From Desulfobacterales bacterium (lineage in GTDB: Bacteria > Desulfobacterota > Desulfobacteria > Desulfobacterales > Desulfosalsimonadaceae): a stretch of 64,000 nt of DNA. Position numbers and translations under genes: made by a program. The stretch spans positions 868,001-932,000 of the forward strand of contig JAXHNP010000007.1 in assembly GCA_034520365.1 (NCBI GenBank). Direction: 5' to 3'. The notes under the pieces are model-generated. The model was not told the DNA's origin. It did not search any database and saw nothing but the letters and a program-made list of their open reading frames with translations. The number at the start of each line of letters is the position of its first letter. Position 1 is the first letter of the stretch. Shown here one piece after another: positions 18,966 to 25,621 of this stretch.

Positions 18966-19120
18966 GATGATAGTCTCGTAAAAAGTCAATTTTCAGATGG
19001 CAAAGCAAAATGTTCAAGATCGCGGCGCGCAAATCCCGAGGAATGCAGCGTACTAAATCGTACGTGAAATTCCGAGGGATGCAGCGCAACAAAGATATTG
19101 GACTTTTTGCGAAGCCATCA
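18966..19120 (-). repeat. MITE-like dispersed repeat, copy C
   Basis: Inverted, nearly identical copy of the element at 288-446, including the termini TCGCAAAAAGTCC and GACTTTTTACGAGACTATC and the internal GATCGCGGCGCGCAAATCCC block. It is inserted between the superoxide reductase and rubrerythrin genes, 24 bp after the former's stop codon. The strong match to a copy 18 kb away suggests recent movement or gene conversion. Confidence 0.8.
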
Positions 19121-19146
19121 AAAGATAAAAAGGAGCAGACATACGT

Positions 19147-19695
19147 ATGAAACAGATGACTGAGCAGCACATGATCAATGCATTTGGCGGGGAAAGTATG
19201 GCCAATATGCGGTATAAGCATTTCGCCATACAGGCGGAAAAAGAGAGTTTTCCCAATGTGGCCCGGCTTTTCAACGCCGTCGCCCATGCGGAGTTCATCC
19301 ATGCGGGCGATCATTACAGAGAATTAAAGCATCTTGACGGCGGTTTTCTCGCCACCAGCATGGGCGCCTTCGGCCCGGGTGATACCGCTAAGAATCTGGG
19401 CCTGGCCATTGACGGCGAGAATTTCGAGGTGACCGAAATGTATCCGACATACATGGAGGTGGCTGATTTTCAGGGGGAAAAGAGCGCTTACCGGAGTTTT
19501 GACTGGTCCTATCAGACCGAAAAGCAGCACCTGGCGCTTTACCAAAAGGCCAAGGAGGCGGTTGACAGCGGAAAAGATGTGGAACTGGACACCATTCAGG
19601 TCTGCAGCGTCTGCGGGTATACCCTGGAGGGTGAGGCCCCGGACAACTGCCCGGTGTGCAAGGCCAAAAAAGAGAACTTCGTGGCCTACGAGTAG
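19147..19695 (+). CDS. rbr: rubrerythrin
   Basis: Non-haem iron peroxidase that reduces hydrogen peroxide with electrons from rubredoxin/NADH. Of 182 residues, the first about 140 form the four-helix diiron domain with carboxylate and histidine ligands in GGESMANMRYKHFA, AVAHAEFIHAGDHY and YQTEKQHLALY. The C-terminal rubredoxin-like domain has CSVCGY and CPVCKA. Length is standard. AAGGAG is found about 11 bp before the ATG. The gene partners functionally with the upstream superoxide reductase by removing its product. Confidence 0.94.
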   Translation: MKQMTEQHMINAFGGESMANMRYKHFAIQAEKESFPNVARLFNAVAHAEFIHAGDHYRELKHLDGGFLATSMGAFGPGDTAKNLGLAIDGENFEVTEMYPTYMEVADFQGEKSAYRSFDWSYQTEKQHLALYQKAKEAVDSGKDVELDTIQVCSVCGYTLEGEAPDNCPVCKAKKENFVAYE

Positions 19696-19704
19696 GGTAA
19701 ATTC

Positions 19705-19803
19705 CATTAAGTCCCCCTTTCGTAAAAGGGGGGATTTAGGAGGATTTCCATCATTTAGAAATTTAAATCCCCCCAATCCCCCCTTTCCACTAAAAGGGGG
19801 GAT
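19705..19803. repeat. palindromic CCCCCTTT/AAAGGGGG intergenic repeat
   Basis: Two hairpins built from GTCCCCCTTTCGTAAAAGGG and CCCCCCTTTCCACTAAAAGG joined by the inverted pair GGATTTAGGAGGATTT and AAATCCCCCCAATCC. This is a very widespread bacterial intergenic repeat type. It lies after rubrerythrin, convergent with nuoF, and may serve as transcription terminator for both. Confidence 0.75.
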
Positions 19804-19900
19804 GAGACAGGAGCCACGGATTTTGAGCGTTCCTTTGAGTTGTTGGGCTTCATCCCTCAACCCAACCTACGAAGCTAAAATCAAATTTGCGAAGCCCCCA

Positions 19901-21688
19901 TCAATCAATCGCCCCGAACCGGCAGGCCTCATAGCAGGAGAGGCACTGGATGCATTTGGACTGGTCAATATAGGCCGGCTCCTTTTTCTGCCACGAGATG
20001 GCGCCCACCGGGCAGACCTTGTAGCACATGCCGCATTTTTTGCATTTGTCCGGATCAACCCGGAATTCCAGCAGGGCGGCGCATTTTTTGGCCGGGCAGC
20101 GTTTTTCATAAACATGGGCGATGTATTCATCCTTGAAGTAGCGCAGGGTGGAGAGCACCGGATTGGGGGCGGTCTGGCCCAGACCGCACAGGGAGGATTC
20201 CTTGATGACCGCCGAGAGTTCTTCCAGGTCTTCGATGTCCCCGGGTTCACCTTTGCCCCCGCAGATTTTGTTTAAAATCTCCAGCAGCCGCCGGGTGCCC
20301 TCCCGGCAGGGGACACATTTGCCGCAGGATTCATCCTGGATAAAATCCATGAAAAACCGGGCCATATCCACCATGCAGGTTTTTTCATCCATGATGATGA
20401 CCCCGCCGGAGCCCATAATGGCCCCCACCCGGGCGATCTCCTCATAATCAACCGCCGTGTCAAGATACTGTTCCGGGACGCAGCCGCCGGAGGGCCCGCC
20501 CAGCTGCACCGCCTTGAATTTTCGTTTTTTGGGGATACCGCCGCCGATATCGTAGATCATTTTACGCAGCGTAATTCCCATGGGGACTTCCACCAGGCCG
20601 ATATTATTAATATCCCCGGACAGGGCGAACACCTTGGTGCCTTTGCTGGATTCGGTGCCCACACTGGCATACCATTCCGCCCCGTTTAGAATAATTTGGC
20701 CCACATTGGCCAGTGTTTCCACATTATTTAATACTGAGGGGCGATCGAAGAGGCCTTTGTTGGCCGGAAAGGGCGGCCGGGGCCGGGGCATGCCGCGCTT
20801 TCCCTCGATGGAGCGCATCAAAGCGGTTTCCTCCCCGCATACGAACGCGCCCGCCCCCTGGTAGATGTCGATATCAAAATTAAACCCGGTGCCCAGAATA
20901 TCTTCGCCCAGCAGGCCGTATTCCCGGGCCTTTTTAATGGCCAGGTTTAAGCGCTCGATGGCGAGCGGATATTCGGTGCGGCAGTAGATATAGCCCTGGC
21001 TGGCATTGATGGCTTTGGCCGCGATAATCATCCCCTCGAGTACCGCATGCGGATCCGCTTCCAGGATGCTCCGGTCCATGAAGGCACCCGGGTCCCCTTC
21101 ATCCGCGTTACACAGTACGTATTTGATGTCGCTTTCCGCCTTGCTCGCAAACTGCCATTTCAGTCCGGCGGGAAACCCGGCGCCGCCTCTGCCCCGAAGC
21201 CCCGAGTCCCTGACTTCCTGGATAATCTCTTCCGGGCGCATCTCAGTGAGCGCCTTAGCCATGCCGAAATAGCCGTCTCTGGCAATGTATTCATCAATGG
21301 ATTCGGGATCTATGGCCCCTTTGTTCTTCATCACCCAGAATTTCTGGTGGGCGAAAAAGGGGATATCCGTCATGATGGGGATGGTTTCCTTGGAGGCCGG
21401 CTCCACATAGAGGAGTTTTTCCACCGGCCGGCCCTTGAGGAAATGCTCTTCCACAAGCAGCGGGGCATGTTCGGGCTTTAGCTGCTGGTAGAAGATGCCC
21501 TCGGGTTGGACCAGCATCACCGGCCCCAGGGCGCAGAATCCGTTGCAGCCGGTTTCAACAACTTTGATCTCGTCTTTAAGTCCCTGTTTTTTTATTTCTT
21601 CTTCAAGTGCTGCATGAAACTCACGGCTGCCGGAGGCCTGGCATCCGGTTCCGCCGCAAAGCATCAGGTGGAGTCGCGCAGTAGCCAT
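19901..21688 (-). CDS. NuoF/HndC-like NAD(H)-binding flavoprotein subunit
   Basis: Diaphorase subunit of a soluble NAD-linked formate dehydrogenase or electron-bifurcating hydrogenase. The 595 residues carry, in order, a thioredoxin-fold [2Fe-2S] domain (CGGTGCQASGSREFH and GCNGFCALGP), the FMN/NADH domain with GLRGRGGAGFPAGLKW and GAGAFVCGEETALM, the [4Fe-4S] motif ESCGKCVPCREGTRR, and a C-terminal 2x[4Fe-4S] ferredoxin (CKKCGMCYKVCPVGAI and CIQCLSCYEACRFGAID). This is the HydB/HndC architecture, longer than complex I NuoF. It follows the nuoE-like gene by about 70 bp. No [FeFe]-hydrogenase gene is in this window; fdhA at 25.6-28.4 kb is the plausible catalytic partner. Confidence 0.92.
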   Translation of the reverse strand: MATARLHLMLCGGTGCQASGSREFHAALEEEIKKQGLKDEIKVVETGCNGFCALGPVMLVQPEGIFYQQLKPEHAPLLVEEHFLKGRPVEKLLYVEPASKETIPIMTDIPFFAHQKFWVMKNKGAIDPESIDEYIARDGYFGMAKALTEMRPEEIIQEVRDSGLRGRGGAGFPAGLKWQFASKAESDIKYVLCNADEGDPGAFMDRSILEADPHAVLEGMIIAAKAINASQGYIYCRTEYPLAIERLNLAIKKAREYGLLGEDILGTGFNFDIDIYQGAGAFVCGEETALMRSIEGKRGMPRPRPPFPANKGLFDRPSVLNNVETLANVGQIILNGAEWYASVGTESSKGTKVFALSGDINNIGLVEVPMGITLRKMIYDIGGGIPKKRKFKAVQLGGPSGGCVPEQYLDTAVDYEEIARVGAIMGSGGVIIMDEKTCMVDMARFFMDFIQDESCGKCVPCREGTRRLLEILNKICGGKGEPGDIEDLEELSAVIKESSLCGLGQTAPNPVLSTLRYFKDEYIAHVYEKRCPAKKCAALLEFRVDPDKCKKCGMCYKVCPVGAISWQKKEPAYIDQSKCIQCLSCYEACRFGAID

Positions 21689-21756
21689 TGTGATCTCCTG
21701 ATATGAATTCGGATTGTCTCTTCAGCCCAGATGCTGGAGATGGGCCAAATAGGTAA

Positions 21757-22242
21757 TTATTCATATTCTTCGAGTATATTGATAACCCGATCCGGGGTGA
21801 CCCCGCCGTGGGTGTCCTGGCCGATCACCATCACCGGTGCCAGCCCGCAGGCGCCCAGACATCGCACGGCTTCCAGGGAAAATCGGCGGTCCTCGGAAGT
21901 GTCGCCTTCTTCAAGTCCGTAGTTTTGTCTGATGCGGTTCATGATCTCTTTGCCGCCCTTGACATAGCAGGCTGTTCCCATGCAGACCCGGATGATGTGG
22001 CGGCCTTTCGGCGTGAGGGAAAAAAGGGAGTAAAATGTGGCAACGCCCAGCACTTCGCTTTTGGGCAGGTTCAGGCCGCTGCTGATATAGTCGATAAGCT
22101 CAACCGGCAGGTAGCCCACAATGTCCTGGCTCTCCCGTAAAACGGGGATGACGGCACCGGCCGTTTCCCTGTGGGTATTGATGACTTCATCAATCCGGGT
22201 TGTCATATCACTCGTTATATCGGGGTGTTCAAGTCGCGCCAT
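21757..22242 (-). CDS. NuoE/HndA-like [2Fe-2S] subunit
   Basis: About 161 residues from the ATG of MARLEHPDITSD, chosen because AGGAGA lies 8 bases before it; an in-frame extension of 21 residues upstream has no such site. The thioredoxin-like [2Fe-2S] domain has CMGTACYVKGGKEI and RCLGACGLAPVMVI, the four cluster cysteines. It is the first gene of a two-gene unit with the NuoF-like subunit and passes electrons between its FMN and other clusters. Neighbouring ferredoxin-domain proteins at 23.6-24.8 kb may be further partners. Confidence 0.92.
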   Translation of the reverse strand: MARLEHPDITSDMTTRIDEVINTHRETAGAVIPVLRESQDIVGYLPVELIDYISSGLNLPKSEVLGVATFYSLFSLTPKGRHIIRVCMGTACYVKGGKEIMNRIRQNYGLEEGDTSEDRRFSLEAVRCLGACGLAPVMVIGQDTHGGVTPDRVINILEEYE

Positions 22243-22591
22243 GTCGCAAGTCTCCTGAAATGATGAACTTTTCGCAGCAGGATAAAACCTTTTCAACTTT
22301 TTCACAATCCATATTAAAAGTCAATCTTTCCCTACTATCTGATAAATCAGTGGTTTCCGGTCATGAGAGCCCCTGTATCCGCAAGTTGGAACATTCGTTT
22401 GACATGCCCCCGGCTTCCATATATTTTAAAAAGACAAAGAATTTTCGGTAACTTTGGCTTCCCCGGGATGGGTTTCTGCCGGATCGGAAGCCAGGGTCTT
22501 CTCTGTGCGACCGCACTGGATTGGCATTGATTTTATGAACTTAAATTGAGCGTTCCAAATTTTAAAAAGGTAAACTTTTATATTTTTTTTA

Positions 22592-22939
22592 ATGAATATA
22601 GCAGATTTAATTGAACAGTTCGATTTAACTTTGGCCGCCGGCGAAAGCGGTATGGAACGGAGGGTAAAGGGCGGCTACTGCGGGGATCTGCTAAGCGAGA
22701 TTATGGCCAATGCCCCGGAGGGATGCGTCTGGCTGACCATCCAGGTCCACCAGAATATTGTGGCGGTAGCCGTTCTGCGGGAGATGGCCGCCATCATCTT
22801 GGTCGGAGGTAATTCGCCGGATGAGGAAACCAAAGCCAAAGCGGATGCAGAGGGCATTCCTGTCTTGCTGACATCCCTGGATGCATTCTCATTGGCCGGC
22901 CGTCTTTATGCCGCTGGTGTGGTAAATCATACGGGCTGA
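22592..22939 (+). CDS. DRTGG domain protein (HPr-kinase N-domain-like)
   Basis: 115 residues that match the small DRTGG-type proteins often annotated as serine kinase of the HPr protein. No Walker A or kinase residues are present, so the annotation as a kinase would be wrong; the domain probably binds a small molecule or a partner. Such genes recur next to anti-sigma-like ATPases and NuoE/NuoF/hydrogenase genes, exactly as here. No good Shine-Dalgarno is seen. After the stop, another frame stays open to 23028 (WTNFSPSFQEIRY and so on), which I cannot explain. Confidence 0.65.
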   Translation: MNIADLIEQFDLTLAAGESGMERRVKGGYCGDLLSEIMANAPEGCVWLTIQVHQNIVAVAVLREMAAIILVGGNSPDEETKAKADAEGIPVLLTSLDAFSLAGRLYAAGVVNHTG

Positions 22940-23028
22940 TTTGCCAGGTCTGGACGAACTTTTCGCCCTCGTTTCAGGAAATCCGGTATGCGTTTCAGGG
23001 CATTGACAGGCGGCAGATTGAGGTATAA

Positions 23029-23577
23029 GTGAAAGAGTTGTCGCTTCACATTCTGGATGTGGCGGAAAACGGGATTTCCGCCGGGGCGGATCAGGTTGCC
23101 ATCGAGGTGATCGAGGACCGCCGGCAGAACCGGTTGACGCTAGTCATAGCGGATAATGGCCGGGGTATCCCTATGGATCAGGTTGACCGCGCCATTGATC
23201 CGTTTTATACTTCCCGTACCACCCGGCGGGTGGGCATGGGGCTTTCTTTGCTAAATGCCGCAGCCCGCCAGTGTGACGGGCATATGTGGATTGACTCCGA
23301 TGCCGGCAAGGGCACCCGGATTACGGCGGAATTTGTGTATGATCATATTGACCGGGCGCCGGTGGGCGACATGGCGGCAACCATGATATCACTGATCATG
23401 GGCAGTCCGGGGATAGATTTTGAATACCGGCACGAGGTGGACGGCCGGGAATTCGTATTGAACACCCGGGAAGTCAAGTCGGCTTTGGACGGCCGGCAGA
23501 TCAACGATCCCGAGGTGTTTCAGTATATCATGGAAACGCTTCGCACCGGTGAAAACCGGTTGAGGCAGGGAGGATAA
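23029..23577 (+). CDS. anti-sigma-factor-like / histidine-kinase-type ATPase
   Basis: 182 residues starting at a GTG codon with GAGG five bases upstream. The GHKL ATP-binding fold is clear: N-box in LDVAENGISAGAD, G1 box VIADNGRGIPMDQ, then DPFYTSRTTRRVGMGLSLLN and GTRITAEF. There is no phospho-accepting histidine and no sensor domain, so it acts on a partner, like an anti-sigma kinase, rather than as a full sensor kinase. It sits between the DRTGG protein and a ferredoxin-domain protein, 4 bp before the latter, in a cluster typical of hydrogenase and formate dehydrogenase loci. Confidence 0.8.
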   Translation: MKELSLHILDVAENGISAGADQVAIEVIEDRRQNRLTLVIADNGRGIPMDQVDRAIDPFYTSRTTRRVGMGLSLLNAAARQCDGHMWIDSDAGKGTRITAEFVYDHIDRAPVGDMAATMISLIMGSPGIDFEYRHEVDGREFVLNTREVKSALDGRQINDPEVFQYIMETLRTGENRLRQGG

Positions 23578-23581
23578 GCAA

Positions 23582-23950
23582 ATGGCCAAAATGAGCATTG
23601 ACGATCTGAAGCAGATCAAGGAAAAAACCGCCAAAGAAACCTCCTTAAGGGGCGGGGCGGCCAGCATTAAAATCACGGTGCATATGGGCACCTGCGGCAT
23701 TGCCGCCGGTGCCCGGGATGTCATGAATGCGCTGATGGATGAAATGGCCCAGACCGACCGTCAGGATATCCGGGTGGTGGCCTCGGGCTGTATGGGCATG
23801 TGCAGCTGTGAGCCGAATGTAACGGTTAAGAAGGAAGGCGAGGAGCCGATTGTCTATCAGCATATGACCGCCAATAAAATGCGGCAGGTCTTCGGCCGGC
23901 ACGTGCTTGAGGGGGAAGTCCAAACGGATTTTGCTTTAGCCAAAATGTAA
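23582..23950 (+). CDS. thioredoxin-fold (2Fe-2S) ferredoxin-domain protein
   Basis: 122 residues related to the small ferredoxin domains found in HydB and NuoE clusters. Cysteines occur in MGTCGIAAGARDVM and in SGCMGMCSCEP, giving one plus three. Its sister domain at 24016-24771 keeps only one plus two, so the fourth Cys here (SCEP) may complete a cluster. About 35 residues at the N-terminus are helical and charged. It starts 4 bp after the ATPase gene. Likely role: a redox carrier or sensor for the NuoEF/formate dehydrogenase system. Confidence 0.8.
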   Translation: MAKMSIDDLKQIKEKTAKETSLRGGAASIKITVHMGTCGIAAGARDVMNALMDEMAQTDRQDIRVVASGCMGMCSCEPNVTVKKEGEEPIVYQHMTANKMRQVFGRHVLEGEVQTDFALAKM

Positions 23951-24015
23951 ATGATACTAAACGTCTTAATCTTACTCTTAATCTAATTTTTTTACTTTGC
24001 TCAAAGGAGGAATGA

Positions 24016-24771
24016 ATGGCCTGTCTTGATTGGCTGCCGCATGTTGAAGCGTTTCAGGCATTAACGAAAACGGAGCTGGCGGTAATCGACGGATTCTGCC
24101 GGGAAAAAGAATTCAGCCACGGCGACCGGATATTTAAGGAAGGCGATGATGCCACGCATCTTTATGTGGTGATTGAGGGACTGGTGGATCTTCGGTTTGA
24201 TTTGCCCGCGCGGGAGACATCAGAAGCCCAGACCCTTTCTTCGGTTCAGGAAAACTCGATTTTTGGGTGGTCCAGTATGGTGCCGCCGTTTAGATACAGG
24301 CTTTCGGCTTATTGCGCATCTGAGCGGTGCCGGGTCATGATGATCGAGCGCAGCCGCTTTCAGGATTATCTGCGGCAATATCCGGAAACCGGATACCGGG
24401 TGCTGGCCGAGCTTTTAAAGGTCGTTGGCAGCCGTTTTCAGCAGCTTCAGGGTTCATCCGGGGAGTCGCCGCTGGCGCTTGCCAAAGTGACTGTGCACAT
24501 GGTCACCTGCGGTATTGCCGCCGGCGCCCGTGACGTCATGAAGGCGCTGACCGAAGAAATGTCGCGCTCCGGACGGCAGAATGTGACCGTGGAAACCGGC
24601 GGCTGTCTTGGCAAATGCTGGAGCGAGCCGAATGTGACGGTGCAGATCCATAATCAGGGCCCGGTGGTCTACCAGAAAATGGATGCGGAAAAGATGCGCC
24701 GGGTATTTAACGAGCATATTATCAGCGGAAAAGTTCAAAAAGACTGCGTGCTGGAAGAGGGGGGTAAATGA
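24016..24771 (+). CDS. cyclic-nucleotide-binding domain fused to a ferredoxin-like domain
   Basis: 251 residues. The first about 150 form a CRP/FNR-type effector-binding beta-barrel (FSHGDRIFKEGDDATHLYVV, then IEGLVDLRF, then IFGWSSMVPPFRYRLSAYC). There is no helix-turn-helix. The last about 90 are a thioredoxin-fold ferredoxin-like domain (MVTCGIAAGARDVMKAL, TGGCLGKCWSEP), a paralogue of the protein encoded just upstream. The arginine needed for cAMP binding is not evident in the barrel. The fusion suggests a redox- or ligand-responsive module rather than a DNA-binding regulator. AAAGGAGG precedes the ATG, and the next gene overlaps by 4 bp. Confidence 0.82.
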   Translation: MACLDWLPHVEAFQALTKTELAVIDGFCREKEFSHGDRIFKEGDDATHLYVVIEGLVDLRFDLPARETSEAQTLSSVQENSIFGWSSMVPPFRYRLSAYCASERCRVMMIERSRFQDYLRQYPETGYRVLAELLKVVGSRFQQLQGSSGESPLALAKVTVHMVTCGIAAGARDVMKALTEEMSRSGRQNVTVETGGCLGKCWSEPNVTVQIHNQGPVVYQKMDAEKMRRVFNEHIISGKVQKDCVLEEGGK

Positions 24772-25253
24772 TTAGCCTGGATTTTCTGGAAAAGGTGACT
24801 TGTTTTAGCTGTTTAAATGATGATCAGCTGAAAATGGTTCAGGAGCGCGCCGAGATGGCGGAGTTTTCCCGGGGGGAGAAAATATTTGCCCACGGCAGTG
24901 ACGCCACCCATGTATGGATCGTGGTGGAGGGCGATGTGGAGCTCCGTTCCGAGGCCCCAAAGGGGGCGCAGCCAAAGGTTGAGCCGGCGGTTTCATTTAT
25001 GGCCGAGGCCAATGCATTCGGCTGGACCTGCTTTGTGCCGCCCTATAAGTATCAGCTCTCCGGTTATTGCTCATCCCGGCAGTGCAAACTGATCAAGTTC
25101 GACCGGGAGGGTTTGACCGAACTTTTTGAAAAAGACCCGGTGATCGGCCTGGAGGTTATGTTCTATCTCATGGGCGCAGTGGGCCAGCAGTTCGGGCAGC
25201 TGCAGGATGAGATCGCCAAGCACAGGGGGCATGAAATCATGAGCAACTGGTAG
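24768..25253 (+). CDS. stand-alone cyclic-nucleotide-binding domain protein
   Basis: 161 residues forming a single CRP-like effector barrel (FSRGEKIFAHGSDATHVWIV, VEGDVELRS, FGWTCFVPPYKYQLSGYC) plus a C-terminal helix. No DNA-binding or output domain follows. It is clearly a paralogue of the N-terminal half of the preceding gene, sharing the unusual FGW-x6-PP(F/Y)(R/K)Y block. The start ATG overlaps the previous stop (ATGA), so the two are translationally coupled and may form a complex. Ligand unknown. Confidence 0.8.
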   Translation: MISLDFLEKVTCFSCLNDDQLKMVQERAEMAEFSRGEKIFAHGSDATHVWIVVEGDVELRSEAPKGAQPKVEPAVSFMAEANAFGWTCFVPPYKYQLSGYCSSRQCKLIKFDREGLTELFEKDPVIGLEVMFYLMGAVGQQFGQLQDEIAKHRGHEIMSNW

Positions 25254-25257
25254 ATTA

Positions 25258-25372
25258 CAAAGTAAAATGGCCAATTTCTGCGTTGCGCATCATCTCTCGT
25301 CATTCAACGTACTATCAGTACGCCTCATTCCTCGAGATTCGCGGCGCCTTGAACTTGACTCATTTTACTTTG
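25258..25372 (+). repeat. MITE-like dispersed repeat, diverged copy D
   Basis: Diverged member of the family at 288-446, with perfect 12-bp ends CAAAGTAAAATG and CATTTTACTTTG. The core GCGTTGCGCATCATCTCTCG, CGTAC, CCTCATTCCTCGAGATTCG keeps the family layout. It starts five bases after the stop codon of the cyclic-nucleotide-binding gene. Confidence 0.6.
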
Positions 25373-25410
25373 CCAGCTCCAGGTATATTTTTTGCTTAAA
25401 TAATAAGGCT

Positions 25411-25484
25411 GTCATTCCGAGCGCGAGCGAGGAATCTTTTAAGCGCCCGAAGATTCCTCGTCACTGGCGTTCCTCGGAATGACC
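25411..25484. repeat. GTCATTCCGAG palindromic repeat
   Basis: GTCATTCCGAGCG at the left and CGTTCCTCGGAATGAC at the right, with the inner pair GAGGAATCTT and AAGATTCCTC. This nested palindrome is a common intergenic repeat type in many bacterial phyla. It lies between convergent genes (the cyclic-nucleotide-binding gene and fdhA). Confidence 0.7.
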
Positions 25485-25524
25485 CCAGCCCAATATCCGG
25501 GCACTCCATGTTGTTGGTTTCTAA

Positions 25525-25620
25525 GAACACCTAGCACCCAACACCCAATACCTAACACCTAACACCCTATACCCTATACCTCAAACCCTACACCCTACAC
25601 CCTAAACCCTATACCTTTTT
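25525..25620. repeat. degenerate telomere-like CCCTA(N)A tandem repeat
   Basis: About 95 bp made of 7-8 base units such as CACCCAA, CACCTAA, CACCCTA, TACCCTA, repeated about a dozen times with small changes, ending two bases before the fdhA stop codon. The pattern resembles a C-strand telomere but is interstitial. With the two palindromes above it fills the 368-bp gap 25254-25621, which has no gene. Confidence 0.75.
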
Positions 25621-25621
25621 T

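Noticed and set aside
19324-19860. 178-residue minus-strand frame opposite rubrerythrin
   Set aside because: It is an antisense frame through rubrerythrin and the CCCCCTTT repeat; the GKGGLGGF-like peptide is the usual artefact of that repeat.
22592-22939. HPr serine kinase
   Set aside because: The usual database name for such DRTGG proteins, but no Walker A or kinase catalytic residues are present in its 115 residues.
25525-25620. replication-terminal or telomeric end of a linear replicon
   Set aside because: The repeat is internal, degenerate and flanked by normal genes on both sides.
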